NCBI GenBank assembly: GCA_016930935.1
Contig: JAFGFT010000019.1
Span: 52,627 to 116,626, forward strand
DNA length: 64,000 bases
Reading direction: 5' to 3'
DNA from: Dehalococcoidia bacterium
Lineage (GTDB): Bacteria > Chloroflexota > Dehalococcoidia > GIF9 > AB-539-J10
The notes beneath the pieces were generated by a model. It was given only the letters and a program-made list of their open reading frames with translations, did not search any database and had not been told where the DNA came from. A program made the translations under genes and the position numbers. Numbering within the stretch: position 1 is the stretch's first letter; every line of letters begins with the position of its first letter. Positions 27,305 to 36,268 of this stretch are shown piece by piece.

Positions 27305-27547
27305 ATGGTTGCGATAGAGATAACAGTTCCTCAATCCCTTCTCACTTCGGTAGAAGAACAGAGTGCGGCGCGTGACGAGACCGTGAGCCGGTTCTTCTGC
27401 CGTGGAGCCGAGACTCTCCTTCGCCGCCACAAAGAGCGGCGAATGCTCGAGGAATATGTTCAGGCGCGCACAAAGATGCCTGACGCGGATGAAGTGACGG
27501 AAGCAATGAGAACCCTCAAGGAAGAACCTGAAAGCCAGGACTCCTGA
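27305..27547 (+). CDS. Small ribbon-helix-helix-like protein
   Basis: An 80-residue protein (83 from the TTG at 27296) whose N terminus MVAIEITVPQSLLTSVEEQSA is a beta strand followed by a helix, as in CopG/Arc ribbon-helix-helix antitoxins and regulators. The C-terminal half is charged and helical and could bind a partner. No toxin gene follows; the next gene is a convergent VWA protein 7 bases away. A TATAAT box lies at about 27252-27257. Function is unknown: it may be a lone regulator or an antitoxin that has lost its toxin. Which of the two starts is used is not settled. Confidence 0.5.
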   Translation: MVAIEITVPQSLLTSVEEQSAARDETVSRFFCRGAETLLRRHKERRMLEEYVQARTKMPDADEVTEAMRTLKEEPESQDS

Positions 27548-27554
27548 CCCTGTC

Positions 27555-29258
27555 CTATCGGTACAGACGCGGCAAGAGTCGCGTCAGTACCGACGGTAGT
27601 TCCGAGACTGTGTACGCCACCTCGCACCTGTCCACGCCATAGAGCGCTTCCTGCGACGCCCCGACGGAAATCGTCAGCACATCCACGCGGTCTCTGCGGC
27701 ACAACTCGAGGGCCTGCCGAACCACATAGGTGTCCTTCGGGTGGCCATCTGTGAAGTGCAGAATGAGCTTCCTCTCCGCCCTGCGCATCCTCAGTTCCAG
27801 CAGTGCCGCCGAAATCGCCTCACCCGTTGGGGTCCCGCCATCACTCCAGACGTCGCGAAGCGACAACGGAAAGCCGGTCGATGCCAGCCGCGTAAGTTGA
27901 ACCGGAGCGCCGGGATGGAGTCCTCCGCTCGTATACGTCAGAACCTCATACCACACCTGGGGGGCGAGGCCACGGAGCGCCTCGGCAACGACACAGGCGG
28001 CTCTATCAACAACCGACATGTAGGAGCGCATCGATGCCGACACGTCGATCAGGAACACGAGTGCCATGGAGGTGCGGTGTCGATTGTCACGAAGTTTGAA
28101 CACGTTCAGCTTGCCTGCACCCAACTTCGAAAGACTTCTTCCATCCAGCTTCCCTCGGCGGAGGCCGTGCCTGAAGCGCGATTCCACGTCATCCAGCCGG
28201 GCGAACAGATGTCGCACAGCCTCAATCTCCTGTACAACCTGCATCCGTACTTTCTCGTAGTCGTCAGGGTCAAATCTGGCGTTCCGGACCATCGTGGTCG
28301 AAGCCCTGATGCCGAGTTCGTGCAGTTCCCTTGAGACGATGCGCGTTCCCTCTCCAGCTCCATTCACGAAGTCGGTTGACTCCTTTGTGGCCGGCTTGCG
28401 AGGCGTGTCCAGAAGATAGCAGCTCAAGTCAGTGAAGCCACCTTCTGCGGCTCCTCCCATTACGTTCTTGCGCATCTGAGTGCGGTTAGCTTCTGCCTCG
28501 CTCTCCAGTCCAGAGTCAAGAATGGCATCGCTCGCCCGTTCATCAAAGGAAGGCTCTGCGCGCACGGACCGCGGCAGTGTCCTCAACCAGGACCACACCT
28601 CACCGGCGCGGTCCAACCTCTCCCGTGGATGCCGAAGTGTGGTGTAGCCCACAGTCATGTCGTTCAGTATCGCAACCGCCTCTCGCAACTCGGCACTGCT
28701 ATCGTCAGGCAATCGTTCTTCATGAAGGACACCTCTCAACCACAGTTCAAGGACGATGTCACGTGACACTATGTCCAGGACGTCTCCCGACGGCATACGG
28801 GGCGCCAGCATGGCGCGCATGGCTGTAAGATATCGACCCAGCACTGTCGCAATGCGGGTCAGGCGAGCATAGGCATAGACGTCTTCGAGGGCACGATGCA
28901 CGCGAGAGAACTCACGCTGGTCCTCCTCAGAGAGGCTTTCCCAGTGCTGCCAGTTTGAACTGTCGATGAAGAGTTCTCTGAAGGCAGCTTCTCGAATGGC
29001 GAGTCCGACAAGGCAGTCGACCACTGGCGCGGGAATGGGAGCGGAGAAACCGCTCAGCAACCTCGGGTCAACGACGACGGGAGCTATCGAAGCGCGACCG
29101 GTACTATGCCGGGATTGGCGTAGACGCGTCTGCACGAGTTCCGCCAGAGACGCAGCTCCGCTCAGCACGGAGGCCAACTCCCGTGAGCGGTCCTCTGAAG
29201 TGTCTATACGCCAGTAGCCGGACAGGCCCAGGGCAGGCCCTCCGGATTCAACTCTCAT
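27555..29258 (-). CDS. VWA-domain protein, CobT/CoxE-like
   Basis: A 567-residue protein with a helical N-terminal region of about 370 residues and a C-terminal von Willebrand A domain. The metal-ion-dependent adhesion site is seen as DVSASM (DxSxS), GGTPTGEAI (Thr) and FTDGHP (Asp). The segment before it (RRGKLDGRSLSKLGAGKLNVFK) resembles CobT-type chelatase and CoxE proteins. The gene starts inside the end of the MoxR-family ATPase gene (11-base overlap), a standard MoxR-VWA pair in which the ATPase and the VWA protein act together to insert metal or remodel a target protein. The target is not apparent from neighbours. Confidence 0.75.
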   Translation of the reverse strand: MRVESGGPALGLSGYWRIDTSEDRSRELASVLSGAASLAELVQTRLRQSRHSTGRASIAPVVVDPRLLSGFSAPIPAPVVDCLVGLAIREAAFRELFIDSSNWQHWESLSEEDQREFSRVHRALEDVYAYARLTRIATVLGRYLTAMRAMLAPRMPSGDVLDIVSRDIVLELWLRGVLHEERLPDDSSAELREAVAILNDMTVGYTTLRHPRERLDRAGEVWSWLRTLPRSVRAEPSFDERASDAILDSGLESEAEANRTQMRKNVMGGAAEGGFTDLSCYLLDTPRKPATKESTDFVNGAGEGTRIVSRELHELGIRASTTMVRNARFDPDDYEKVRMQVVQEIEAVRHLFARLDDVESRFRHGLRRGKLDGRSLSKLGAGKLNVFKLRDNRHRTSMALVFLIDVSASMRSYMSVVDRAACVVAEALRGLAPQVWYEVLTYTSGGLHPGAPVQLTRLASTGFPLSLRDVWSDGGTPTGEAISAALLELRMRRAERKLILHFTDGHPKDTYVVRQALELCRRDRVDVLTISVGASQEALYGVDRCEVAYTVSELPSVLTRLLPRLYR

Positions 29259-30096
29259 TCCCCTGTGCTGCAACCGGCTCTTCCTCAATCCACTGGAGCG
29301 CCTGAAGCGCTGCCTTCTCCTGAGTGACATCGTCGATTCCGTAGAGGATTGCAGTCTCGACTGCTTCTCTCAGCGAGGCACCTTCACTGATCTCCTCCGC
29401 GACGACGAGCAACTGCCGCGTGGAGATGGGGACAGGCCGTGCCGCCTTACGGAGCGTGTGCGCGAAGTCGGAGAGCTTCTCTGCCGTCCGCAATGACAGT
29501 CCATGTGAGCGCAGGATGCCTGCCTCCTCCTTACGCGGCGGGTAGTCAAGTCTGACCGTCCTCGGGAAGCGGTCCCGAAGCGCACCATCGAGGGGATTCA
29601 CTCCGTAGAACTCCTCTCCCTCGTTCAGCGTGGCAAAAAAGACGACGCCCGGCGCCACACGCACCTCATAGGTAAGGTCGTCGCTCCACATCGCACGGCG
29701 CCAGTCCAGAAGCCCCAGAATCGCGTTCAGAACCTCCGGATGCGCCCTGTTTATCTCGTCGAGCAAGACGACGCACCCCGGCATCTCAACCGCGTGTATG
29801 AACCGGGCTTTGCGATACCACGTCTCTCCCTCGCTCAGTCTATCCTTGCCGAACCACTGCTCCGCGTCGACGAACGAGCCGCAGTGCACCTCATAGAACG
29901 GTCTCTGCCAGAGTGAAGCGCTCACGCGCGCAAGCGTGGTCTTTCCGCAGCCCTTCGGTCCACGGATGAGCACGTTCACCTGTTCGCCTCGCTCTGACCT
30001 TGAAGCAACTCTCCCAAGCCGCTCCAGATTGCGCGATGCAATCCAGAAACCCTCTTCCATTGGAGGGACTGGAAAAGACTGCACTCCCTGATTCAA
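29248..30096 (-). CDS. MoxR-family AAA+ ATPase
   Basis: AAA+ ATPase of the MoxR/RavA group, about 282 residues. Walker A is IRGPKGCGKTTLARV, Walker B is CVVLLDEINRAHPEVLNAI, sensor 1 is VFFATLNEGEEFYGVN, and the arginine finger is in LDGALRDRFPRTVRLDY. It partners the VWA gene that overlaps it, as in other MoxR/VWA chaperone pairs for metal cofactor assembly or complex remodelling. The start is uncertain: TTG 30096 has a GCGAGGGA site 7 bases upstream; ATG 30060 and the longer frame to 30282 are alternatives. Confidence 0.8.
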   Translation of the reverse strand: MNQGVQSFPVPPMEEGFWIASRNLERLGRVASRSERGEQVNVLIRGPKGCGKTTLARVSASLWQRPFYEVHCGSFVDAEQWFGKDRLSEGETWYRKARFIHAVEMPGCVVLLDEINRAHPEVLNAILGLLDWRRAMWSDDLTYEVRVAPGVVFFATLNEGEEFYGVNPLDGALRDRFPRTVRLDYPPRKEEAGILRSHGLSLRTAEKLSDFAHTLRKAARPVPISTRQLLVVAEEISEGASLREAVETAILYGIDDVTQEKAALQALQWIEEEPVAAQGNES

Positions 30097-30315
30097 CTGC
30101 GTTCCCTCGCTTCCTGCTTTGCCACAGCCAGGCACGAATTCGGTTTTTGTCGCTCGACCAGTGTTTCGCTTCCAGGCATCAGAAGTACATTCTACCGCCG
30201 TGGGGACTCCCAACCAAGCGCTGGTGAGAATCGCCGCTGCGCGGTCATTTCCTGCACGGGCGAGATGGAACACTACCACCACACGGAAGGGGCTGCAAAC
30301 GCGACCGAGAGCAGC

Positions 30316-31614
30316 TCAGCGCTGATGCTGTCCCTGGACTGGGACCAGTTTGCGCGGCGCCGCGAACCAGACCAGCAATCCGCACGTGAGCAGCGCTGCA
30401 AGGAGCATGATGAGAGTGGAATCGTAGCTTCCGGAGACATCGTGCATGTATCCCGCAAGCCATGGACTCAGTGCGCCACCCATGGAGAATCCGAGAGCCA
30501 CCGAACCCATTATCGCTCCGTAGGAACGCCCATGAAAGAGATCCGCAATAGAGGCAAACAATACGGGCGGCATAATCCCCATGCCGAATCCGAAGACCAC
30601 GGCGAACAGATATGCCATCCCCGGTTGTGATGCATCGTCGATGACGAACAGCAATGCTGTGCCCAATATGGCAAGCGCACATGCCGGAATGTAGACCTTC
30701 TCGCGTCCCATCTTGTCCGACAGGGAGCTGACAAGGTTCCCAACAACGAACACGAGCCCGAACACGCTGTAGACTGATGCAGCCTGCATCGGACTGTAGC
30801 CGACATCCTGAAAGAAATAGACCTCGTGGGCAATCGCCGCCTTCTCAGCCAGTCCCAACTGACAGAACCCCGCCACCCACAGCATCCAGAACTGCGGCGT
30901 CTTGAGCGCCCGCCGCAGCGTCCAGTCCGTTGCGTGCCATCCCCGTGCACGTCCATTACTCTGCACGGGTCCTGCAGCTTTCGCAGCATCCACGAGTTCA
31001 GGTTTCGCCACTCCGGACACAGGAGCGCGCCGGATGAACACGAGAGCGAGCGGCACCATGACCGCTGCCACGGAGAGTCCGGAGTAGATGAGCGCCCGCT
31101 GCCAGTCATACGTGGTGATGAGGTACTGCACGAGCGATGCAGATACAAGGCTGACACCGAATCCGGCGGCGAGCACCGCGAAGACGAGGGCCCTGTGCCG
31201 GGAAAACCAAGGCGTGATGACTGCAGCCAGGGGTGTGATGCCCATCATGGACACACCAAACGCGGCTATTACTCCGTACAGAAGGTAGAAATGCCACTCC
31301 TGCGTGGCCAGTCCACAGAGCGCTATGCTGCCGCCAAGGACGGCCATGCCTCCACCGATAACGTACTGTGGTTTGAACCTGTCGATGAGGCCACCAACCA
31401 CAGGTGACAGCGCTCCATACACGAAGATGCTGAGAGAGAACATGATGGCCGTATTCCCTCGAGTCCAACCGAAGTCTGTCACCACTGCGGGGTAGAAGAC
31501 TGAAAACGCGTTGCGCAGTGCGAAGCCGGAGGCCATCACGAGGAATCCGACGCACAGCACCACCCATCCGCGATTGAAGGTATGCCGTTCTCTTTCGTTT
31601 GTACGACTAGTCAT
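30316..31614 (-). CDS. MFS transporter, oxalate/formate or monocarboxylate type
   Basis: A membrane carrier of about 432 residues with 12 hydrophobic segments and the MFS layout of the oxalate:formate antiporter/monocarboxylate group: an N-terminal block WVVLCVGFLVMASGFALRNAFSVFYP, the loop GGLIDRFKP, a central cytoplasmic loop around residue 215, and SLSDKMGREKVY in the second half. The likely substrate is a small organic anion. ATG 31614 was chosen over the ATG at 31641, as the extra residues are hydrophilic; a TGATACAAT extended -10 lies about 120 bases upstream at 31733-31741. It sits downstream of the hydrolase gene on the minus strand. Confidence 0.78.
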   Translation of the reverse strand: MTSRTNERERHTFNRGWVVLCVGFLVMASGFALRNAFSVFYPAVVTDFGWTRGNTAIMFSLSIFVYGALSPVVGGLIDRFKPQYVIGGGMAVLGGSIALCGLATQEWHFYLLYGVIAAFGVSMMGITPLAAVITPWFSRHRALVFAVLAAGFGVSLVSASLVQYLITTYDWQRALIYSGLSVAAVMVPLALVFIRRAPVSGVAKPELVDAAKAAGPVQSNGRARGWHATDWTLRRALKTPQFWMLWVAGFCQLGLAEKAAIAHEVYFFQDVGYSPMQAASVYSVFGLVFVVGNLVSSLSDKMGREKVYIPACALAILGTALLFVIDDASQPGMAYLFAVVFGFGMGIMPPVLFASIADLFHGRSYGAIMGSVALGFSMGGALSPWLAGYMHDVSGSYDSTLIMLLAALLTCGLLVWFAAPRKLVPVQGQHQR

Positions 31615-31791
31615 GAAGCTTCTACTGTGACACCGGCTCACGTCCCGGAGCAGTGTGCTTTGCCCTTTCGCTCCGTAGCCGGCACGAGGGACCGCCTGTT
31701 CTCCGCTGGGTCCCCGCGAGATGGACAGGCTGATTGTATCATCCCTTCGTGTTGAAGTCAGTGTTGCGTGTAGTGACAGAGGGCGCGCGGC

Positions 31792-32622
31792 TCAGAGCCT
31801 GAGCGCCGTCCATGCTGCGATGTGTCTGAAGAGGTCTGCTTCCATGTCTTCCCTGTGGATGTTGTGTGACAAATTGGGCCAGAGGGTGAATGTTGCGTCG
31901 CCTGAGGAATCTGCAACGAAGCGCTTGCTTCCCTCGTCCGATGTTGCCCTGTCATCCCCACCGTGAACGATAAGTAGAGGCGATCCGAAGAGATGTGCGT
32001 TGTGGCGAGCCCAATTTGCAGCATCGCGCGATTCGAAGAAGAGTCGCGGCGTTATGATGCCATGCATGAGACCGTCCCAATCATCGTTCTTCTCAGTCTT
32101 CGCGTCACCCTTTTTCGACGAGGCAGGGTATCCAGGCTTGAAAGCCCCGAGAATACGCATAGCGGCCACTCGCCACAATGGCGGGCGGAACGCCAGGTCG
32201 AGCCAGGGAGCGGTGCAGATAGCGCCACCCAGCAACGGCTTCCGTCTGAGCACGTAGTTCAGCGCAAGGTTGCCACCAAGACTATGGCCGAAGAGAAACT
32301 GCACTCGCCCAGGACAGGCCATCCCTGCCTCACGGAGAAGCAGTCCCACGTCGTCCATCAACTGTGTATATGACGGAGTGTCCCCACGATGACCCTCGGA
32401 CCTGCCATGTCCGCGCAGGTCGAACGCATGCACCGCGAACCCGGCGACAGTGAGTTCCTCGACTGCCGATTCGTACCGCCCACTGTGTTCCCCGTGTCCG
32501 TGCACCAGGCACATGACTCCGGCTTCTCTCTCTGATGGCCGCCACGACTGGAAGAAAAGCCTGGTGCCGTCGCTCGCGCGCCGCATGTACTCCTCGTGAC
32601 GTATGGTTGTCATCTCCACCAT
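31792..32622 (-). CDS. Alpha/beta hydrolase, monoacylglycerol lipase-like
   Basis: A 276-residue serine hydrolase of the lysophospholipase/monoacylglycerol lipase group. The oxyanion-hole motif is HGHGEHSGRYE, the nucleophile is in FGHSLGGNLAL, the acid is in VHGGDDRATS and the His is in LSHNIHRED. The fold is cytoplasmic with no signal peptide. ATG 32622 has a GGGAG site 10 bases upstream; the long upstream frame in the ORF track is not supported. It lies between an amino-acid permease with its own terminator and an MFS carrier on the same strand. Confidence 0.8.
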   Translation of the reverse strand: MVEMTTIRHEEYMRRASDGTRLFFQSWRPSEREAGVMCLVHGHGEHSGRYESAVEELTVAGFAVHAFDLRGHGRSEGHRGDTPSYTQLMDDVGLLLREAGMACPGRVQFLFGHSLGGNLALNYVLRRKPLLGGAICTAPWLDLAFRPPLWRVAAMRILGAFKPGYPASSKKGDAKTEKNDDWDGLMHGIITPRLFFESRDAANWARHNAHLFGSPLLIVHGGDDRATSDEGSKRFVADSSGDATFTLWPNLSHNIHREDMEADLFRHIAAWTALRL

Positions 32623-32655
32623 CTGTGCGTGCTCCCTGGGCCGATATTCCTGCAA

Positions 32656-32694
32656 GAGAGAGGGGTACGCCGCGAAGCGACATACCCCCTCTCG
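32656..32694 (-). terminator. Terminator after the amino-acid permease
   Basis: On the minus strand GAGAGGGGGTA pairs with TACCCCTCTC around a loop that has an inner CGC/GCG hairpin, followed by a TCTCTTG stretch. It lies about 20-55 bases after the permease stop codon. Confidence 0.55.
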
Positions 32695-32711
32695 CTGTGT
32701 TGTCTTTTGCG

Positions 32712-34058
32712 CTAGTCCATTTCGGACGGCATACGTTGCATCAACTTGTCGAGTGACACACCTTCCTTGGCGAGTTGCTTGCGCCTCAGCAGGAAGACCA
32801 CGGCACCGATGGCGAGCCATATCACCGTCCACAGCATCGCTTCAGGCTCCTGCAAGGCCATGAAAATCACAGTGACTATGATGGCCAGAAGCGGCAGGAT
32901 GAAGCGCCAGGTACCAGGGAGCTTGATGGGAGCCTTCTCGTAAAGGTCAGGCTTGCGCGCCTTGAGGTACATGACCGCAACCATCACCAATACGTAGCTG
33001 AACAAGAATGTCAGGTTTGATGTGTAGGCCGCGAAAATGAGCCCCTTGCCCGAGAAGACGAATATGAGCGCGATTATCACTGTCGCCGTCAGTCCCCAGA
33101 CTGGTGTATGGAAACGGGGATTCACGGAACTGAGCTTCTCAGGAATGGCACGGTCACGACCGAGACTCATCACGATTCTCGATGCCGCAAGCTGAAAACC
33201 GTTCTGAGAGGTGCTGACGGCAAGGACCACGATGAGCAACAGCATGGTTGAGGCGACGCTCGGTAAAACAAGCTTCGCGGCATCGTAGATGGGAGTGCTA
33301 CTGGCCGCCTGATCTGACCAGAGCAGGGTTCCGGAGGCAGTGATTGACATGAGTACATAGAGCACGATACAGGCACCAAGGCCCAGGATCATACCCAGGG
33401 GGACGTTGCGCGCAGGGTTCTTTACTTCCTCTCCAATCTCCGCCGCTGCTGTGAAGCCAACGTAGGCGAAGAAGAGAAGCGCCGCGCCCTTTACTGCGCC
33501 AGAAAGGCCGAAAGGCAGCATAGGGCTGAAGTTCTCGGCCTGGACTTTCGGAAGTCCCGCGCCGATGAAGATGACAAATCCGGCAACGAGTATGGCGAAC
33601 ATCACCACCTGTGCCGTCGCCGAAATCTTGACACCCAGCACATTCAGTAGATAGAAGAAGCCGATAAACGCAACCATCAGAACCGGGGCTGAAAGGCCGG
33701 GAGCTACCGTCATGATGTGGTCAGCAAAGACGAAAGCCGTGAGCGCCAGAGGCGTGATGTAGGCCAACCATCTGGCCCAACCAGCCAGGAACCCCCAGAA
33801 CGGGGATAGCACCCTGCTGGGATAGTAGTACGTCCCGCCCTCAATGGGCATAGCAGATGCAATAGAGGCGTAACACACGGCCACTATTATCATCGGCAGG
33901 CCAATAATCAAGTATGAGAGCCAGACTGCCGGGCCTGCCAGGGCTGACGCCGGACCTGCGAGCACGAACGGGCCACCGCCAATGACGGAGCCTGCCGCGA
34001 GCGCGACCACGCCGAAGAGACCAACGTCACGCTTGAGTCCTGTTTTGGTATTGGACAT
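32712..34058 (-). CDS. APC-superfamily amino-acid permease
   Basis: A 448-residue membrane carrier with 12 hydrophobic helices. The first helix has GSVIGGGPFVLAGP, the glycine-rich substrate-binding motif of the APC superfamily; helix 6 has FFAYVGFTAAAEIGEEVKNPARNVP, in which AEIGEEVKNP is a family hallmark. This suggests uptake of an amino acid or a related amine. A strong AGGAGGAAGG site precedes the ATG. The gene has its own terminator and stands apart from the MBL-fold gene 88 bases upstream. Confidence 0.88.
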   Translation of the reverse strand: MSNTKTGLKRDVGLFGVVALAAGSVIGGGPFVLAGPASALAGPAVWLSYLIIGLPMIIVAVCYASIASAMPIEGGTYYYPSRVLSPFWGFLAGWARWLAYITPLALTAFVFADHIMTVAPGLSAPVLMVAFIGFFYLLNVLGVKISATAQVVMFAILVAGFVIFIGAGLPKVQAENFSPMLPFGLSGAVKGAALLFFAYVGFTAAAEIGEEVKNPARNVPLGMILGLGACIVLYVLMSITASGTLLWSDQAASSTPIYDAAKLVLPSVASTMLLLIVVLAVSTSQNGFQLAASRIVMSLGRDRAIPEKLSSVNPRFHTPVWGLTATVIIALIFVFSGKGLIFAAYTSNLTFLFSYVLVMVAVMYLKARKPDLYEKAPIKLPGTWRFILPLLAIIVTVIFMALQEPEAMLWTVIWLAIGAVVFLLRRKQLAKEGVSLDKLMQRMPSEMD

Positions 34059-34146
34059 CCTTCCTCCTTATGATTTTCTCGTATCTCTTGTTTCTCGTCG
34101 ACGTCTCAACCACAGAATCGCAAGAAACGCCTCTGAATCAATATCC

Positions 34147-35052
34147 CTAGGGATTCGCCGTGAACGTCACGCTATCTCCCGCATGTAACTCTCTGAACGC
34201 TTCGCCATACGCCTCCGCCATACGCGCGCTCGGCCTGAGACCGGTGCAATGCATCGGGGCAATGAACGAGAGTCCCGGGGCATGTTTCCTGAAGGACTGT
34301 ATCGTCTGATCCGTGCGCTCAATTGGAGCCTGTAGCAGATGAAAGCCGCCAATAATGCCCGCAACGCTCTGTCCTCCGGAAAGGCGCGTACACTGAGTCA
34401 CGATGTTGACGATACCCGCATGCCCGCAGCCACTGAGGACAATGACGCCGACATCCCGCACACTCACCAACACCGACATATCATCCTTCAGCCGGTCCGG
34501 CACCATGTTTCCTTCCCCGTCGATGGTAAGACAGGAGACTCCTCCCGACTCTTCGAAGGCGGTTGTGTGCTCCACCTCGCCGGTCAGCATCAGGCCGGGG
34601 AAAGGCTCAACAGGGCTCTTCGTGAGAACCAGACAAGCCCCACGTGCTTCCAGACTCTGCCGCCCATTTTGCCCGCACATGGAGTAGTCCATGAACTCGG
34701 GTTTGAGGACGAAGTTGGGGCGAAAGATGTCGGGGTGACCGAACACCGGCATCGGTCGGCCGAGCTTGTCAAGAAGGCCTGCCAGAGCTGCGGTATGGTC
34801 GAAATGGCAGTGTGACAGCAGAATCATGTCCACGGTGTTGAGATCAACGCCCAGCATTTCGGCATTGCGAAACAGGCTGTCAGCGCGGGGCCCCACGTCA
34901 AAGAGCACTCGCTTGCAGGTGTCACCTGACCGCAACTCCAGCCACAGGGAAAGGCCGAAGCAGCCCTCAAGGTACGTGTCGTACCCCGGAGAGTTTTCGA
35001 TGAGCACAGTGAGCTTCAGACTATCTACAGAACCTATGTGCGTATTGCCCAT
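34147..35052 (-). CDS. Metallo-beta-lactamase-fold hydrolase
   Basis: A 301-residue protein with the metal-binding HCHFDH of the MBL superfamily (LLSHCHFDHTA), a later His in SGCGHAGIVNIV, and a C-terminal GGFHLL and APMHCTG. This pattern is that of the archaeal and bacterial group that includes dihydropteridine-type ribofuranosyl-aminobenzene phosphate synthase and related phosphodiesterases. The reaction is not known. It lies divergently from the repeat-rich region before marC. Confidence 0.75.
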   Translation of the reverse strand: MGNTHIGSVDSLKLTVLIENSPGYDTYLEGCFGLSLWLELRSGDTCKRVLFDVGPRADSLFRNAEMLGVDLNTVDMILLSHCHFDHTAALAGLLDKLGRPMPVFGHPDIFRPNFVLKPEFMDYSMCGQNGRQSLEARGACLVLTKSPVEPFPGLMLTGEVEHTTAFEESGGVSCLTIDGEGNMVPDRLKDDMSVLVSVRDVGVIVLSGCGHAGIVNIVTQCTRLSGGQSVAGIIGGFHLLQAPIERTDQTIQSFRKHAPGLSFIAPMHCTGLRPSARMAEAYGEAFRELHAGDSVTFTANP

Positions 35053-35196
35053 ATGAGCGCCTCCATGATGGAATAGTACGGGCGTTCCCTTCTCTGAGTC
35101 GGGTAGCGAAAATTGGTGAGAGGGTTGCCGTTGAAGAAGCTGCTAGCCGCCGAAGGCCAGCAGCCCGATACCAATACCCAAGAACGGACTCCGTGG

Positions 35197-35216
35197 GAAT
35201 CCGCTTCTGCGGATTC
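35197..35216. repeat. Inverted repeat GAATCCGC/GCGGATTC
   Basis: Perfect 8-bp stem with a TTCT loop. The same word recurs in the 13-base palindrome at 35362-35374, which makes binding sites for a dimeric regulator a possibility. Confidence 0.45.
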
Positions 35217-35450
35217 TGAAAGAGGATGTGCTCATAGGATGCAACATGTGGAAAGTCATTATGGTCGCACTCGTTTTCAGTGTCAATAGTCGATTGCGCG
35301 TATTCCGTATACGGTGCGCTGATACTTCCTGCTTGGTTCGGCCGGACACCAGGGCAGTGCGGGCGGAATCCGCCGGTGGAAGGGCCAGCACACAGGCCAT
35401 TTCACGACCTGGAGCATAGAGAAGAGACCGTCCGTGCGTTTGAACTCCGT

Positions 35451-35479
35451 TTGACAGTCCACAGCATTCAGCCTAGTAT
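35451..35479 (+). promoter_or_regulatory. marC promoter, TTGACA-N17-TAGTAT
   Basis: Consensus -35, ideal spacer, and TAGTAT ending 8 bases before the GTG start of marC. It predicts a leaderless transcript and, with that GTG, settles the start of the gene. Confidence 0.65.
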
Positions 35480-35486
35480 CCCCCTC

Positions 35487-36086
35487 GTGTCTGCATGGTT
35501 CGATGCCTTCATCCCGGCTTTTGTCCCGCTATTCATTGCTATCGACGCTCTCGCGCTACCTCCAGTCATCCTGTCTCTGAGCGAGGGATTGACGGTGCAA
35601 CAACGCAGGCACATGGTGCATCTCGCCATCCTGACGGCTCTCCTCGTTGGACTGGTTTTCCTGTTCTTTGGCAAGCTTATCCTCACCCTCATGGGCATCT
35701 CGGTCGGCTCATTCGCCATCGCAGGTGGCCTGATCCTGCTCATTCAGTCCATCCGCAATATGACCATTGGAAGGATGATTGAGGCTGTGAAAGAGGAGAT
35801 GGTCGCCATCGTGCCCATCGGCACCCCTCTTCTTGCCGGTCCCGCTACCATAACAACACTGCTCCTGCTGGCAGACCAGCAGTCCATTAAGGTAGTCGTC
35901 ATCGCGTTTCTTGCCAACGTTCTGCTCGCATGGACCATATGCCTCTTGAGCAATCGCCTCCTCAAGATCATGGGGCAGGGAGGACTGAGGGCAGTCTCAC
36001 GAGTGTTCAGCCTCCTCCTCGCGTCGATTGCCGTGAACATGATTCTCAGGGGCATGGACATGGTCGGCATTATCACCCTGCCGTAA
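35487..36086 (+). CDS. MarC-family integral membrane protein
   Basis: A 199-residue protein with six hydrophobic helices of the MarC/UPF0056 family: ALALPPVILSLSEG, VGLVFLFFGKLILTLMGISVGSFAIAGG, and PIGTPLLAGPATITTLL, the family hallmark. Molecular function is unsettled; early links to multiple antibiotic resistance were not confirmed. The ORF track extends 69 codons upstream, but that part is hydrophilic and crosses the promoter; GTG 35487 is the start, preceding SAWFDAFIPAFVPLFIAID. Confidence 0.85.
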   Translation: MSAWFDAFIPAFVPLFIAIDALALPPVILSLSEGLTVQQRRHMVHLAILTALLVGLVFLFFGKLILTLMGISVGSFAIAGGLILLIQSIRNMTIGRMIEAVKEEMVAIVPIGTPLLAGPATITTLLLLADQQSIKVVVIAFLANVLLAWTICLLSNRLLKIMGQGGLRAVSRVFSLLLASIAVNMILRGMDMVGIITLP

Positions 36087-36257
36087 AACAAGCACGCGTC
36101 ACGCAGAGGCATTCCCAGGACTGTTCACAGCATTGTCCCTACGTGCCAAGAAGACCCCCTTTTGCACCCATCACCCCCATCACCGCGCCATTATGTAGGG
36201 CAAATGCCTACACGACATCAAGGCTTTTGCCACAAGACAGCCTCCTGTGTTCGCCCA

Positions 36258-36263
36258 TACAAT
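36258..36263 (+). promoter_or_regulatory. -10 box of the methyltransferase-GH3-kinase operon
   Basis: TACAAT ends 6 bases before the methyltransferase ATG. A weak AAGACA lies at -35 with an 18-base spacer. There is no Shine-Dalgarno site, so leaderless initiation is predicted. Confidence 0.4.
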
Positions 36264-36268
36264 TGTGA

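Larger units (their letters stand above)
35053..35486. other. 434-base intergenic region with palindromes; no gene seen
   Basis: No supported gene. The region holds an 8-bp perfect hairpin GAATCCGC-TTCT-GCGGATTC (35197-35216), the palindrome GGCGGAATCCGCC (35362-35374) that repeats the same GAATCCGC word, and CCGTATACGG near 35310. The marC promoter lies at its end. A minus-strand frame of 85 codons (35143-35400) has no homology I recognise. Confidence 0.4.

Noticed and set aside
35143-35400. 85-codon minus-strand ORF in the gap before marC
   Set aside because: No homology recognised, no ribosome site, and overlaps palindromic sequence; a short hydrophobic C terminus alone is not enough.
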